64,000 nucleotides of DNA, taken from NCBI GenBank assembly GCA_965242665.1, contig OZ251484.1, positions 2,170,001 to 2,234,000 on the forward strand, read 5' to 3'. Of the stretch, positions 33,309-42,563 are shown piece by piece. Below the pieces are notes generated by a model. That model did no database searches. It was given only the letters and a program-made list of their open reading frames with translations, and had not been told where the DNA came from. Every line of letters begins with the position of its first letter. The stretch's first letter is position 1. The position numbers and the translations under genes are program-made. This stretch comes from VXLM01 sp965242665. GTDB taxonomy: Bacteria > Chloroflexota > Dehalococcoidia > Lucifugimonadales > VXLM01.

Positions 33309-34667
33309 ATGCAAACGCTCGACGCCTTACTCTCCCAGGTCGACGCCGCTCGGGACGATATCGTGCGGTTGGAGCAAGACCTCGTGCGGATCCCGTCCGT
33401 CAACACGGGGTTCATGCCCACCGGCAACGAAACCGCCGTCTGCGAGTACATCAGCGACTGGCTGAGGGCGGAGGGTGTCGAGAGCGAGATCATCGAATCG
33501 GCGCCCGGACGAGGAAACATCGTTGCGCGCCTGAAGGGGCGGTCTGGGCAGGCGGGGCTCATGTTCATGGCGCACTTGGATGTGGTGCCTATCGAGGATG
33601 AGGCCAAGTGGACGTATCCTCCGTTTGGCGCAACCGTGGCCAACGGCAGGGTGTACGGCCGCGGCGCGTCTGACTGCAAGGCGCTGCTGACCGCGCAGTT
33701 GGCGGCGAGCAGGATACTCCTGCGAAACGGCGTCGAACTTCAAGAAGACTTGCTCTTGTCGTTCTGTGCGGATGAGGAACACGGAGGGAGGTACGGCGCG
33801 GGATGGCTTGCGGCGCACCATCCGGAGAAGATCACCGCTCCCTACGCCGTCAATGAAGGCGGGGGGCAACCCGCAGACGCGGCCGGCAACCTTGCGTATA
33901 TCGTGAATCTGGGAGAGAAGGGGCGGCTTCAGGTCGAGATTGAGGTCACCGGCGAGAGCGCGCACGCCTCGGTTCCGTGGACGGGCGCGAACGCCATGTA
34001 CCGCGCCGCGCAGGTGCTGCAAAGAATCGAAGACTACGAGCCGGAGCGCGACACCTCGGCGGTAATTTTCCGCCATCTGTCGAAATTCGCCATTGAGGAC
34101 GTTCCCTCGCCGGACAACATCGACGAGATCATCGAGCAGTTCGAGGAGCGTGATCCTCACATGGCGACCACCTTTCGCGCAGCATCCCGAATGACGTTGA
34201 CTCCAACGATCATTCACGGCGGCATCAAGTCCAACAGCGTGCCGGAGTCGATCCGCGTCACGTGCGACGTGCGCACGCTCCCGCATCAGGACGATGAGTA
34301 CGTGCGCGGAGAATTGTCGCGGATCCTCGATGGAATCCCGGGCGTCAACTTCGAGATCGACTATATGGCTGTACCGAACTCGTCGCCGCCGGACACGGAG
34401 TTCATGGCGCACGTGCAGCGCGCGACGGAGTACGTCTTGGGCGGGCGTTCGATCGAGTGGATTCCTGGGTTGTGCGTAGGGTTCACCGACTCGCGGTTTA
34501 CCCGCCCCTTGGGCGTCGTGACCTACGGCTTCGACGGCACGCATCCCGACGACAACCCGCTCGATAACAACGTGCACGGCACGGACGAGTCGGTGAGCAT
34601 TCGCACCTTGGTGACTAGCACGAAGATCATGCTGGCGCTGGCATACGAGATGTTGGCGGTCAAGTAG
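33309..34667 (+). CDS. M20-family metallopeptidase (ArgE/DapE/carboxypeptidase G2-like)
   Basis: A 452-residue zinc peptidase/deacylase. Motifs in order: HLDVVP (metal His and catalytic Asp, about 89-94), GRGASDCK with the bridging Asp (about 118), CADEEHGG with the general-base Glu and a metal Glu (about 153), GESAHASVPWTG opening the dimerisation domain, TCDVRTLP, and NNVHGTDE near the C-terminus with the last His ligand. The length and order are typical of the family. GGAGG lies 9 nt before ATG 33309. Its 5' flank and first codons recur before each cluster 2 membrane-protein gene. The substrate (N-acyl amino acid or peptide) cannot be told from sequence alone. Confidence 0.92.
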   Translation: MQTLDALLSQVDAARDDIVRLEQDLVRIPSVNTGFMPTGNETAVCEYISDWLRAEGVESEIIESAPGRGNIVARLKGRSGQAGLMFMAHLDVVPIEDEAKWTYPPFGATVANGRVYGRGASDCKALLTAQLAASRILLRNGVELQEDLLLSFCADEEHGGRYGAGWLAAHHPEKITAPYAVNEGGGQPADAAGNLAYIVNLGEKGRLQVEIEVTGESAHASVPWTGANAMYRAAQVLQRIEDYEPERDTSAVIFRHLSKFAIEDVPSPDNIDEIIEQFEERDPHMATTFRAASRMTLTPTIIHGGIKSNSVPESIRVTCDVRTLPHQDDEYVRGELSRILDGIPGVNFEIDYMAVPNSSPPDTEFMAHVQRATEYVLGGRSIEWIPGLCVGFTDSRFTRPLGVVTYGFDGTHPDDNPLDNNVHGTDESVSIRTLVTSTKIMLALAYEMLAVK

Positions 34668-35807
34668 CTACACCGTCCAGCGCCGTCCTCCGGCGCGTTC
34701 GAGGGTCGTCCAGTCGATCTTGGCTCCGGCTCCGGCGCCTCCGGGGAATATGAGGTGTCCGCGTTCGACCGCCTCGGGTGGTTCCAGCAAGTCTGCTCGC
34801 CAGTCGGTTTCCCAAAGCGCGTGTTCCAACGCATGAGCGTTGGGCGCGGCGGCGTGAACGTGCGCGCTCGCGAGGTTCGAGAGCGGGCCGAATGGGCTGT
34901 GGCAGGAAGTGCGGGCCCCGCGCACGGCCGCGGACTGCCCCACCCGCGCCGCTACTCCGACTCCTCCGCACCGCATGACGTCTTGCATCGTATACTCGAC
35001 TCCTGTATCAACGAGTTCTGCAAAGGCGTTCTCTCCGTAGTCGTCACCGCCGGCGGCCAACGGGATGTCCACGCGCGCGGCTACCTCTCGCAGGTTCTCG
35101 GCTCTCCCTGTGCGGGGAACGGGATCCTCGAACCACGTGACACCAAGCCGCTCCAACTCGGGGGCGATGGCCGCGGCCGTCTCGACGTTGAACGATCCGT
35201 GGCAGTCTACTTGCAGCGCCGCGCCGTCTCCTGCCGCCGATCTCATTGCAGAGAGACGATCCAAGCTCACCGCCGCAACGTCTCGAATCTCATCGACGAG
35301 GTGCGTCCAACGCACCTCGTCGAACGGGTCGGTCTTGAGAATGGTGAATCCCTCGCGGACGGCTCGCTCCGCAGCCTCTCCGAAGTCCGACGGGGAGCGG
35401 CTTCTCTTTACGTCTCGCAGGTAACGGTTGAGATTCCCGTACAGCAGCTGTCGATCCTGCGGTTCTCCTCCCAACGCTTCCGTCATGCTCTGTTCCTGAT
35501 ACAAGCACTGGAGCTCGACGACCACAGTCGCAAGGGCGCTCACCACACGCGAGTTCGCCCTCGCCTCGTGTTCCACTAGCCGGAGGATGTCCACGATTTC
35601 CTTGTCGCTGTGGATGCGCGCGCCACGCAGCTTCTCCACGAACTCGGCGAAAACCATGTCTTGGCCGTTCCCGGGCCGGACATTTAGGCATTCGACGGTG
35701 ACGGTCGATCCCTGCGCGTCCGTCACTTCCACGAAAGACCAGCTCTTCCGCTCGTGCACGGGTACCCACGCGAATCCGACGGCTTCCAACACGATCGGAT
35801 CGGCCAT
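34668..35807 (-). CDS. Enolase superfamily (mandelate racemase/muconate lactonizing) protein
   Basis: 379 residues. The N-terminal capping domain precedes a barrel with GFTILKTDPF (Lys strand), LQVDCHGSF (first metal Asp), TWFEDPVPRTGRA (second ligand Glu), LAAGGDDYGENAF (third ligand region) and SCHSPFGPLSNLASAHVHAAAPNAHALE near the end. This order fits MR/MLE-type dehydratases or racemases of acid sugars, although the KxK motif of MR is reduced to a single Lys. ATG 35807 was chosen because GGGAGG lies 8 nt upstream; the ATG at 35822 overlaps that SD. Its end abuts the M20 gene convergently (1 nt apart). The substrate is unknown. Confidence 0.85.
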   Translation of the reverse strand: MADPIVLEAVGFAWVPVHERKSWSFVEVTDAQGSTVTVECLNVRPGNGQDMVFAEFVEKLRGARIHSDKEIVDILRLVEHEARANSRVVSALATVVVELQCLYQEQSMTEALGGEPQDRQLLYGNLNRYLRDVKRSRSPSDFGEAAERAVREGFTILKTDPFDEVRWTHLVDEIRDVAAVSLDRLSAMRSAAGDGAALQVDCHGSFNVETAAAIAPELERLGVTWFEDPVPRTGRAENLREVAARVDIPLAAGGDDYGENAFAELVDTGVEYTMQDVMRCGGVGVAARVGQSAAVRGARTSCHSPFGPLSNLASAHVHAAAPNAHALEHALWETDWRADLLEPPEAVERGHLIFPGGAGAGAKIDWTTLERAGGRRWTV

Positions 35808-36038
35808 CCGAGAGCCTCCCATTTTGCGTCTGCAAGACGGTGCAGCGCACTATATGCGTTTGCGATTCTACGGGCGATTCATTCCTTTCTCAACTCCCGC
35901 AGCGCTCATTGGAGTCGTTGGGAGGGGGTTGCGCGGAGTCCACTCGGAGGTCTTGCGGCTGCGCCGTGCGGGGACAGCGCGTGCGGACGACGATCCCTGT
36001 GGGGGGAAATATGTGAATCCCAGGGACGGACGGCCTTG

Positions 36039-37154
36039 CTACTGCATCGTGTCCGGGCGCTGTCCGCTCCAAATTGGCTCTTTCCATGGGGAGATCCCGC
36101 CTTCGTAGACCTTGGGGCCGAGCTTGAAGTGTTTTGCCTGTTCGAGGGTCTCTACGAACGGCATATTGGGGTCGAACTGGGCATCGGAGGATGTTGGGCG
36201 CGGCCCTGCTTTGGAGACTGCGCCGTAGGTTGGGCGTCCAAGTATGCGTTCCAACAGCCAGGCGCAGTCGACCAGCTTGTCGACGTCGACGCCGGTCTCG
36301 ATGCCCATGCCTTCCAGCATGTGGAAGAAGTCTTCGGTGGCCATCATGCCTGTCGCTCGGCCGGTTCCGCAGTATGGGCAACCGCCAATTCCGCCGATTG
36401 TGCCGTCCAGGACAAGGGTATCTTTCGCGGTCAGCACACGCATTGCGGCATATGCCGAGGGCAAAGCCATTCCTCTGGCGTTGTGCAGGTGAAGATAGAA
36501 GCGCCGAATGTTCGGCCACCGCTGCTTGACTGACAGCAGCTGCTCCTCGACTCGATGGGGGATACACCAGGCCATTGGATCGAGCAGACCCACGCTCGTA
36601 ACGGGAATATGAGATTCGTTCCATGCCCGCGCGGCCCGTTCGAGTACGTCCATGCGCTGCTCCAACGAGAATTCTCCGACGAAGTTCGACCCCCATGCGG
36701 CTGCGACTCGGATTTCCGCTTCGCACACCTTGCGCTGCCGCGCGCTTTCGACGATCGAAGGCCAGGCTTCGAACTCTTCCGATTGCGAACGATTGAAGTT
36801 GCGGCGCGTAAACACGTCGCAAAGGTGCGCGCTCAGGACTGGGCGGTCGTCATCGATCGTCAGCGGGGGCGCGTACATCTGCGCACGCTCGAAAGACCGT
36901 CGATTCACCAAGAGCGCGGTATACGTGACCGTGGGGTTTGGGGTGAACCGCTGCAAGACATCCTCCACATTGGCCATTTGCGGGGTGTAGCGCGCGCTCA
37001 CGAACGAACCGACGACGATTCGCTCCAACCCCGTCTGACTGATCGCGTCCAGCAGACGCACCTTGTCATCCACCGATATGTCGGCGGATTCGATCTGCAT
37101 CCCTTCCCTCATCGTCTCGTCTCGATATTCGATTGTCGGCCATTGGAAGTCCAT
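36039..37154 (-). CDS. DRE-TIM lyase (HMG-CoA lyase/pyruvate carboxyltransferase-like)
   Basis: 371 residues of the DRE-TIM metallolyase superfamily. RDETMREGMQ at residues 11-20 supplies the D-x-E metal site, RFYLHLHNARGMAL the H-x-H pair, and GGIGGCPYCGTGRATG the glycine-rich Cys loop typical of HMG-CoA lyase. The remaining barrel strands are recognisable (VTSVGLLDPMAW). It is somewhat longer than HMG-CoA lyase (about 300) with a C-terminal extension rich in Pro (GPRPTSSDAQFDPNMPF). It could cleave HMG-CoA or a related 3-hydroxy-acyl substrate. It lies upstream of the enolase-superfamily gene on the same strand with a 231-nt gap that holds no gene. Confidence 0.8.
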   Translation of the reverse strand: MDFQWPTIEYRDETMREGMQIESADISVDDKVRLLDAISQTGLERIVVGSFVSARYTPQMANVEDVLQRFTPNPTVTYTALLVNRRSFERAQMYAPPLTIDDDRPVLSAHLCDVFTRRNFNRSQSEEFEAWPSIVESARQRKVCEAEIRVAAAWGSNFVGEFSLEQRMDVLERAARAWNESHIPVTSVGLLDPMAWCIPHRVEEQLLSVKQRWPNIRRFYLHLHNARGMALPSAYAAMRVLTAKDTLVLDGTIGGIGGCPYCGTGRATGMMATEDFFHMLEGMGIETGVDVDKLVDCAWLLERILGRPTYGAVSKAGPRPTSSDAQFDPNMPFVETLEQAKHFKLGPKVYEGGISPWKEPIWSGQRPDTMQ

Positions 37155-37462
37155 CTAATGCCCTCGCGGCACAGATTTGGTATGTAGATCCCGTACAGTA
37201 TAGTGGAAATTTCCCGTTGTGCGGCAAGCCGCGAGACGCCTGCTGTGAAACGGTTCCGTTTCCCCTTGCGGGCTAGGACGCTTCCACATCGGAATTCTCA
37301 CTGCCGCATCCATCCCGTCATTCCCGCGAAGTGAGTCCTTTGCATAACCCGGGACGTGAAGATACCTAGGTTCACCCTCTCTCCCCTGAAGGGAGGGGGG
37401 GAACTCTCTGGTATGCAAAGGACTCGCCCTGCCCAATCGCAGGACGCAGGCGCGGGGTCAGT
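37155..37462. other. Intergenic region with dispersed GAGTCCTTTGCATA inverted repeat
   Basis: 308 bp between two minus-strand genes. An inverted repeat GAGTCCTTTGCATA (37333-37346) and its exact complement (37412-37425) bracket a CTCCCCTGAAGGGAGG hairpin (about 37380-37397). Related copies lie near 24006-24024 and 48424-48505. A half ATTCCC palindrome is at about 37320. No gene seen. Confidence 0.6.
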
Positions 37463-39094
37463 CTACAACAACAGCCGCAGTGGACTCTCGAGCTGGCGCT
37501 TGACGTCCGCCACGAACTGCGCGCCTTCGGCCCCGTCGGAAACCCGATGGTCAACCGACAACGTCGCGGACATCATCGACCGGACCACTATCTCGTCCCC
37601 CTGTACCACCGGACGCTTTTGCACCGTGCCCACAGCCAGAACAGCCGACTGAGGCGGCTGGATGATGGCGACGAAGCTGGTCACGTCGAACATCCCCATG
37701 TTGCTGATGCTGAACGTCCCTCCCGTGTATTCGTCCGATTGCAGCGTGCCGCTCTGAGACCGCAGCGCCAAGTCTTGGCTGGCGGCTGCTATCTCCGAGA
37801 GAGACATGTCCGCGCAATCCAAGATTGCGGGCATGATGAGGCCGTCCCCCACCGATATGGCGATGCCAATGTTGATCGACTCGTGCACTCGGATTCCCTC
37901 ATCCGTGAATGTGGCGTTCAGGTTGGGATGCCGCTTCAGCGCGCCGACGCAAGCCTTGATTACCAGGTCGTTCACGCTCACGCGCATCTCCCCCTCGAGG
38001 CTGTCGTTGATCTGCCGCCGCAAGGCCATCGACTCGGTCATGTCTATGTCTGTCGTGACGTAGAAATGCGGTATCGTCGTCTTGCTGGTCGTTGTCACCC
38101 GCGCGATCTGCTGCCTCATGCGGGAAAGCGGCATCACCCCATCCGGGAGGCTGACTGCAACCTCGGGTTCGACCACGGGCTCCTCGACGACCTCCGCATC
38201 CGGTTCGACCACGGGCTCCTCGACGACCTCCGCATCCGGCTCGACCACGGGCTCCTCGACGACCTCCGCATCCGGCTCGTCCACAGCCTCCTCGGCGACC
38301 TCCGCATCCGGCTCGTCCACAGCCTCCTCCGCAACCTCAGCGTCAGGATCGTCCACAACCTCCTCCGCAACCTCAGCGTCAGGCTCGTCCACAACCTCCT
38401 CCGCAACCTCAGCATCAGGCTCGTCCACGGCCTCCTCAGCGACCTCCGCACCAGGCTCGTCCACGGCCTCCTCAGCGACCTCCGCACCAGGCTCGTCCAC
38501 GGCCTCCTCAGGATGTGCCGCTTCCACTTCGTCCGGTTCCCCAAAGTCGGCTGCTTCCGGCTCTGGGGCAAGCGCGGCGGAGTCAGCGGCGGCGATCACG
38601 TCCTCCCGCAGAATGCGCCCGCCTGGGCCTGTGCCCTCTATTATAGTCAGGTCGATTCCCCGCTCGGCCGCCAACCTGCGCGCGACTGGAGATACCCGGA
38701 TGCCGATCGCAGATGCCGGAAGCGGTATCGCCGTCTGCGGCGGCTCCTCGCGCTCCATCGGCATCGCCTCCTCTTCTTCCGAATCATCCGGCTCCGATGC
38801 CACCTCCGGTTCGACCGCATCCACAGCCGGGCTGTCCTCCACAGCCGCGTCTTCCCCGGCCACGCCAACCATGGCGATTACCTCCCCAACCGCAACCGTA
38901 GTCCCCTCCTCCACGAGCAACTTGAGAAGGACTCCCTCGGCTGTGGACTCGAACTCCACAACGGCCTTGTCCGTCTCGATCTCGGCTACCGGATCGCCCA
39001 AGGACACCTCGTCTCCCACCGCCTTGAGCCAGCGCACTAGCGTTCCTTCTTGCATGTCGTAGCCCATCTGGGGCATATTCAATTCGGTAGCCAA
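37463..39094 (-). CDS. pdhC: Pyruvate dehydrogenase E2, dihydrolipoamide acetyltransferase
   Basis: 543 residues. An N-terminal lipoyl domain (ELNMPQMGYDMQEGTL, lipoyl Lys in ETDKAVVEF) is followed by an acidic linker and the peripheral-subunit-binding domain (VSPVARRLAAERGIDL, GPGGRILREDV). Then comes an unusual run of about ten 12-residue acidic repeats (EEAVDEPDAEVA type, coded at 38160-38515), then the acyltransferase core ending VDHRVSDGAEGAQF with the catalytic His and Asp. TTG 39094 is the start: GGAGG lies exactly 8 nt before it, while the first in-frame ATG (39076) is too far. Last gene of the pdh operon, 13 nt after E1 beta. Moves the acetyl group from E1-lipoyl to CoA. Confidence 0.93.
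   Translation of the reverse strand: MATELNMPQMGYDMQEGTLVRWLKAVGDEVSLGDPVAEIETDKAVVEFESTAEGVLLKLLVEEGTTVAVGEVIAMVGVAGEDAAVEDSPAVDAVEPEVASEPDDSEEEEAMPMEREEPPQTAIPLPASAIGIRVSPVARRLAAERGIDLTIIEGTGPGGRILREDVIAAADSAALAPEPEAADFGEPDEVEAAHPEEAVDEPGAEVAEEAVDEPGAEVAEEAVDEPDAEVAEEVVDEPDAEVAEEVVDDPDAEVAEEAVDEPDAEVAEEAVDEPDAEVVEEPVVEPDAEVVEEPVVEPDAEVVEEPVVEPEVAVSLPDGVMPLSRMRQQIARVTTTSKTTIPHFYVTTDIDMTESMALRRQINDSLEGEMRVSVNDLVIKACVGALKRHPNLNATFTDEGIRVHESINIGIAISVGDGLIMPAILDCADMSLSEIAAASQDLALRSQSGTLQSDEYTGGTFSISNMGMFDVTSFVAIIQPPQSAVLAVGTVQKRPVVQGDEIVVRSMMSATLSVDHRVSDGAEGAQFVADVKRQLESPLRLLL
38160..38515 (-). repeat. 36-bp tandem repeats inside pdhC
   Basis: About ten 36-bp units encoding 12-residue acidic repeats between the subunit-binding and catalytic domains of E2. 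The last three units are of a VVEEPVVEPDAE subtype. Confidence 0.85.
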
Positions 39095-39107
39095 AGCGAC
39101 AACCTCC

Positions 39108-40085
39108 TCACAGTCTGTACAATTCCTCGATTTCCGCAATGACGCGCGCTGCGTCAGGTATCTGCATGTCTTCCAACGCCGCGTTGTACGGCGCTGGAAC
39201 GTCATGCCCGTTCACACGCCCCACCGGACCGTCCAAGTAATCGAACGCTTCCTGCTGAACCGTGCTCGCGATCTCCGCCGAAAAGCCCCCCCGCCGCCAA
39301 TTCTCCTCCACGATGACTATGCGGTTCGTCTTCTCCACTGACCGCACGATCGCGTCGATGTCCAACGGATACAGGGTGCGAAGGTCGATCACCTCCGCTT
39401 CTACCCCTCGTTTGGCCAACTGGTCCGCCGCCTCCAACGATGTATAGACCATGCGCCCGTACGCAACGATGGTCACGTCCTTCCCCGTCCTCCGTACAGC
39501 AGCCTCGCCCATGGGCACCGTATACCGCTCCTCAGGTACTTCCCCCCTCTTGCCGTACAACAAGCCGTGCTCCGCGAATATCACAGGATTCGGGTCTGCA
39601 ATGGCGGTGCGAAGCAGCCCAAGCGCGTCGTAGGGATCGGACGGCACGCACACCTTGAGGCCGGGTACCGACGCGAACCACCCCTCGAAGTTCTGCGAAT
39701 GCGTAGCCCCCAGACGACCGCCCCCTCCTGTAACCGCACGGATGACCAACGGCACCTGAATCTGACCATTGGACATGTAGCTCATCTTTGCTGCATGGTT
39801 GACGACCTGGTCGATCCCCAACAGCATGAAGTTGATGGTCATCATTTCGACGATGGGGCGAAGCCCGGCCATCGCCGCGCCTGCAGCCGACCCAATGATT
39901 ACAGATTCCGCGATGGGGCAGTCCATGATGCGGTGCGGACCAAACTCCTCGAAGAACCCCCGCGTGACTGCGTAACTGCCCTGATACGCCCCAATATCCT
40001 CGCCCATCAGAAACACGCGGTCGTCCGTCTCCAGAGCCTCACGGAGCCCCATGCGAATCGCTTCTCTGATGATGAGTTCTGCCAT
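39108..40085 (-). CDS. pdhB: Pyruvate dehydrogenase E1 component, beta subunit
   Basis: 325 residues with the full transketolase-like beta subunit: LMGEDIGAYQGSYAVTRGFFEEFG, the MDCPIAESVIIGSAAGAAMAGLRP segment whose Glu activates TPP, FEGWFASVPGLKVCVPSDPYDA, and the C-terminal transketolase_C half (TIVAYGRMVYTSLEAAD, VIDLRTLYPLD, IVIVEENWRRGG). Pairs with E1 alpha 45 nt upstream to decarboxylate pyruvate and transfer the acetyl group to lipoyl-E2. The ATG 40085 start has GGTGAG nearby. A branched-chain substrate cannot be excluded from the beta chain alone. Confidence 0.93.
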   Translation of the reverse strand: MAELIIREAIRMGLREALETDDRVFLMGEDIGAYQGSYAVTRGFFEEFGPHRIMDCPIAESVIIGSAAGAAMAGLRPIVEMMTINFMLLGIDQVVNHAAKMSYMSNGQIQVPLVIRAVTGGGGRLGATHSQNFEGWFASVPGLKVCVPSDPYDALGLLRTAIADPNPVIFAEHGLLYGKRGEVPEERYTVPMGEAAVRRTGKDVTIVAYGRMVYTSLEAADQLAKRGVEAEVIDLRTLYPLDIDAIVRSVEKTNRIVIVEENWRRGGFSAEIASTVQQEAFDYLDGPVGRVNGHDVPAPYNAALEDMQIPDAARVIAEIEELYRL

Positions 40086-40130
40086 TTTCTCACCGGCTGG
40101 CGCGCGCGCTGTCTTGAAGAGCAGGGAATT

Positions 40131-41111
40131 TCATTGCGAGTACACGTGATCGAACAGGGCGTCCGGAGTCGGCTCGGGGCTGTCCTCTGCGAACTGGACC
40201 GCTTCGTCGACCACTGCGCGCGCCTCCTTGTCGATCTGATCGAATTCGGATGTGTCCATGATAGACTCTCCGAGTGCCAAATTCCTCAAGTTGACGAGAG
40301 GATCGTTGTTCTCTCTCCACGCGCCGATCTCGTCCCTTGATCGGTACGCCTGAGCGTCCGCCACTGAGTGCCCACGGAACCGGTACGTCATCGCCTCGAT
40401 GAACACGGGCCCGGCGCCAGACCGGACGCGGTCCACGGCCTCCTGAGAAGCCTCTCGCACCGCCAACACGTCTTGGCCGTCTACGTTCGCTCCGGGTATG
40501 CTGTACGCTGCGATGTCGTCGTAGATCTCCCTGCCTCCTGCGCGCGCTCGCTCGATATGCGTCCCCATCCCGTACAAGTTGTTCTCCAAGAAGAAGACGA
40601 CAGGCAGCTTCCAAAGCGACGCAAGGTTCAACGACTCGTGGAATTCCCCCTCGTTGACCGAACCGTCCCCAAAGAAGCACATGACCACCCGGTCTTCGTC
40701 TCTTGTCTTGATTGCCAATGCCAGACCCGCCGCCAACGGCATTTGTCCCCCGACGATCGCATGGCCACCCCAAAACCGCTTCGACACGTCGAACAGGTGC
40801 ATCGACCCGCCCTTCCCGCCGCTAACCCCCGTCGCCTTGCCGTAGAGCTCCGCCATTACCGACTTGGGGTCGAGACCCTTCGCCAGCGCATGACCATGGT
40901 CCCGATAGCTCGTAATTACGTCGTCGTCCGAACGCAGAGCCGAAATCGCGCCGACCGCAACCGCCTCCTGACCAATGTACAAGTGCAAGAATCCCTTGAT
41001 CTTCTGCTCCTGGTACTTGACCTGACTCAGCTCCTCGAAGATGCGGATGGTCTGCATTTGCCGATAGAGATCCCCTATCAGCGTTCTATCCAATGTCGTT
41101 GCCAGGGTCAT
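40131..41111 (-). CDS. pdhA: Pyruvate dehydrogenase E1 component, alpha subunit
   Basis: 326 residues. It has the TPP-binding motif GDGSVNEGEFHESLNLASLWKLPVVFFLENN (GDG to NN, about 157-187), YRDHGHALAKG with the active-site His, GGKGGSMHLFD, and the RFRGHSVADAQAYRS loop, all as in PDH E1 alpha of the short heterotetrameric type. GGAG lies 6 nt before ATG 41111. Second gene of the operon, 69 nt after lpd and before E1 beta. With E2 and E3 adjacent, the complex is complete in this window. Confidence 0.94.
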   Translation of the reverse strand: MTLATTLDRTLIGDLYRQMQTIRIFEELSQVKYQEQKIKGFLHLYIGQEAVAVGAISALRSDDDVITSYRDHGHALAKGLDPKSVMAELYGKATGVSGGKGGSMHLFDVSKRFWGGHAIVGGQMPLAAGLALAIKTRDEDRVVMCFFGDGSVNEGEFHESLNLASLWKLPVVFFLENNLYGMGTHIERARAGGREIYDDIAAYSIPGANVDGQDVLAVREASQEAVDRVRSGAGPVFIEAMTYRFRGHSVADAQAYRSRDEIGAWRENNDPLVNLRNLALGESIMDTSEFDQIDKEARAVVDEAVQFAEDSPEPTPDALFDHVYSQ

Positions 41112-41180
41112 ACTGCGCTCCGGCTCTCGTCTTGAAATCCATCCGTCCAGGGCCGGCGGATTCGAGACGAGAGCGCTCTC

Positions 41181-42563
41181 TCATATATGGATCGCCTCGC
41201 CGTCGGCCGCGAGGGCTGCCTCTTTGATCGTCTCCGACAAGGTCGGGTGAGGGTGTACGAGCCAACCCAGCTCCTTGCTCGTGCTCTCCAGCAATCGAGC
41301 CATCCCCAACTCCCCGAGGAATTCCGTTACTTCTGCGCCGATCATGTGCGCGCCGAGGATGTCTCCGATCTCCTCGTCGATCACTACCTTGACGAACCCC
41401 TCCGGCTCCCCAAGCGCAAGCGCCTTTCCGCTGGCAATGAACGGAAACTTCCCGCACTTCACCCGATACCCCAGTTCCTTCGCCTGCGCCTCCGTCAAGC
41501 CAAAGCTACCGATCTGAGGACGGCAGTAGATCGCACGCGGCATGAAATCGTAGTCCAAAGGCTGCGGATCCAGCCCTGCAATGCGCTCTACGGCAGTCAC
41601 CCCCTGCGCGGATGCAACATGCGCCAGCAGCATCTTGCCGGTAACGTCACCGATCGCGTAGATATTCTCTACGTTCGTCTCCATCATCTCCCCGATGGGA
41701 ATGTAGCCTCTCTCCGTCTCCACTCCCGCCGCATCCAACCCGATCCCATCGATGTTCCCTTGGGCTCCGACCGCCACCAAAATGACGTCGCACTCGATCT
41801 CCGACGTTCCCCGCTGATTCGTAACCGTAACCGTCGCCGTGTCTCCACTCACCGCCACGTCGTCGACGCTCGAACCGGTCATGGAAGTGATGCCCTGCCG
41901 ACGGAATGACCGCTCCAGCTGGCTGCTCACTTCCTCGTCCTCGCTCGGAGCCAGACGAGGGAGCAGCTCGACCAACGTAACATCAGAGCCGTACTTTGCC
42001 CAGAGATACGCAAACTCCGCCCCGGTGGCGCCGCCTCCGACGATCACCGCCTTCTTTGGCGTGCTCCGCAGCGTCAACGCTTCCCGACTGGTTATCACTG
42101 CCTTGCCGTCGATCGGCAAGTTCGGGAGCTGCCGAAACTTCGCCCCTGTAGCAATGATGATGTTCTCGGCAGTCAGAGTTTCCCCCGCCCCCCGAACCTC
42201 CACGGTATTCGCGTCCCTCAGGGCGCCGAAACCCTCGTGCACCCGCACGTTGTTCTTCTTGAGGAGGAACGAAACGCCGTCCGTGAGCCGCTTGACGACC
42301 TGCCGACTCCGGTCGATCGCCTTCCCGAAGTCGAGCCGCAGATTGTCGAACCCGATCCCAAACTCGTCCGCGTGTTCCAAAATGCCGACGACCTCTGCGT
42401 TTCGCAACAAGGCCTTGCTCGGAATGCAACCCCAGTTGAGGCACGTCCCCCCAATCTCTGCCCGCTCTACCAAAGCCGCCCTCATCCCCAACTGACTCGC
42501 CCTGATTGCGGCCACGTACCCTCCGACGCCGCTGCCGACGATTACTACATCATAATCTGCCAA
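41181..42563 (-). CDS. lpdA: Dihydrolipoamide dehydrogenase (E3)
   Basis: 460 residues of a class I pyridine nucleotide-disulfide oxidoreductase. FAD motif DVVIVGSGVGGYVAAIRASQLG at the N-terminus, redox site GGTCLNWGCIPSKALL (C-x4-C, about 40-55), the NAD motif VIVGGGATGAEFAYLWAKYG, the second FAD contact IYAIGDVTGKMLLAH, and the C-terminal HPHPTLSE with the catalytic His. TTG 42563 is the start, with GGAGG 10 nt upstream. First gene of the minus-strand pdh operon. It reoxidises dihydrolipoyl-E2 with NAD. Confidence 0.95.
   Translation of the reverse strand: MADYDVVIVGSGVGGYVAAIRASQLGMRAALVERAEIGGTCLNWGCIPSKALLRNAEVVGILEHADEFGIGFDNLRLDFGKAIDRSRQVVKRLTDGVSFLLKKNNVRVHEGFGALRDANTVEVRGAGETLTAENIIIATGAKFRQLPNLPIDGKAVITSREALTLRSTPKKAVIVGGGATGAEFAYLWAKYGSDVTLVELLPRLAPSEDEEVSSQLERSFRRQGITSMTGSSVDDVAVSGDTATVTVTNQRGTSEIECDVILVAVGAQGNIDGIGLDAAGVETERGYIPIGEMMETNVENIYAIGDVTGKMLLAHVASAQGVTAVERIAGLDPQPLDYDFMPRAIYCRPQIGSFGLTEAQAKELGYRVKCGKFPFIASGKALALGEPEGFVKVVIDEEIGDILGAHMIGAEVTEFLGELGMARLLESTSKELGWLVHPHPTLSETIKEAALAADGEAIHI

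Noticed and set aside
37547..39062. Two long plus-strand frames of 497 and 326 codons
   Set aside because: Antisense to pdhC; the Ser/Thr-rich and Leu/Arg-rich repeats mirror the 36-bp coding repeats of E2.
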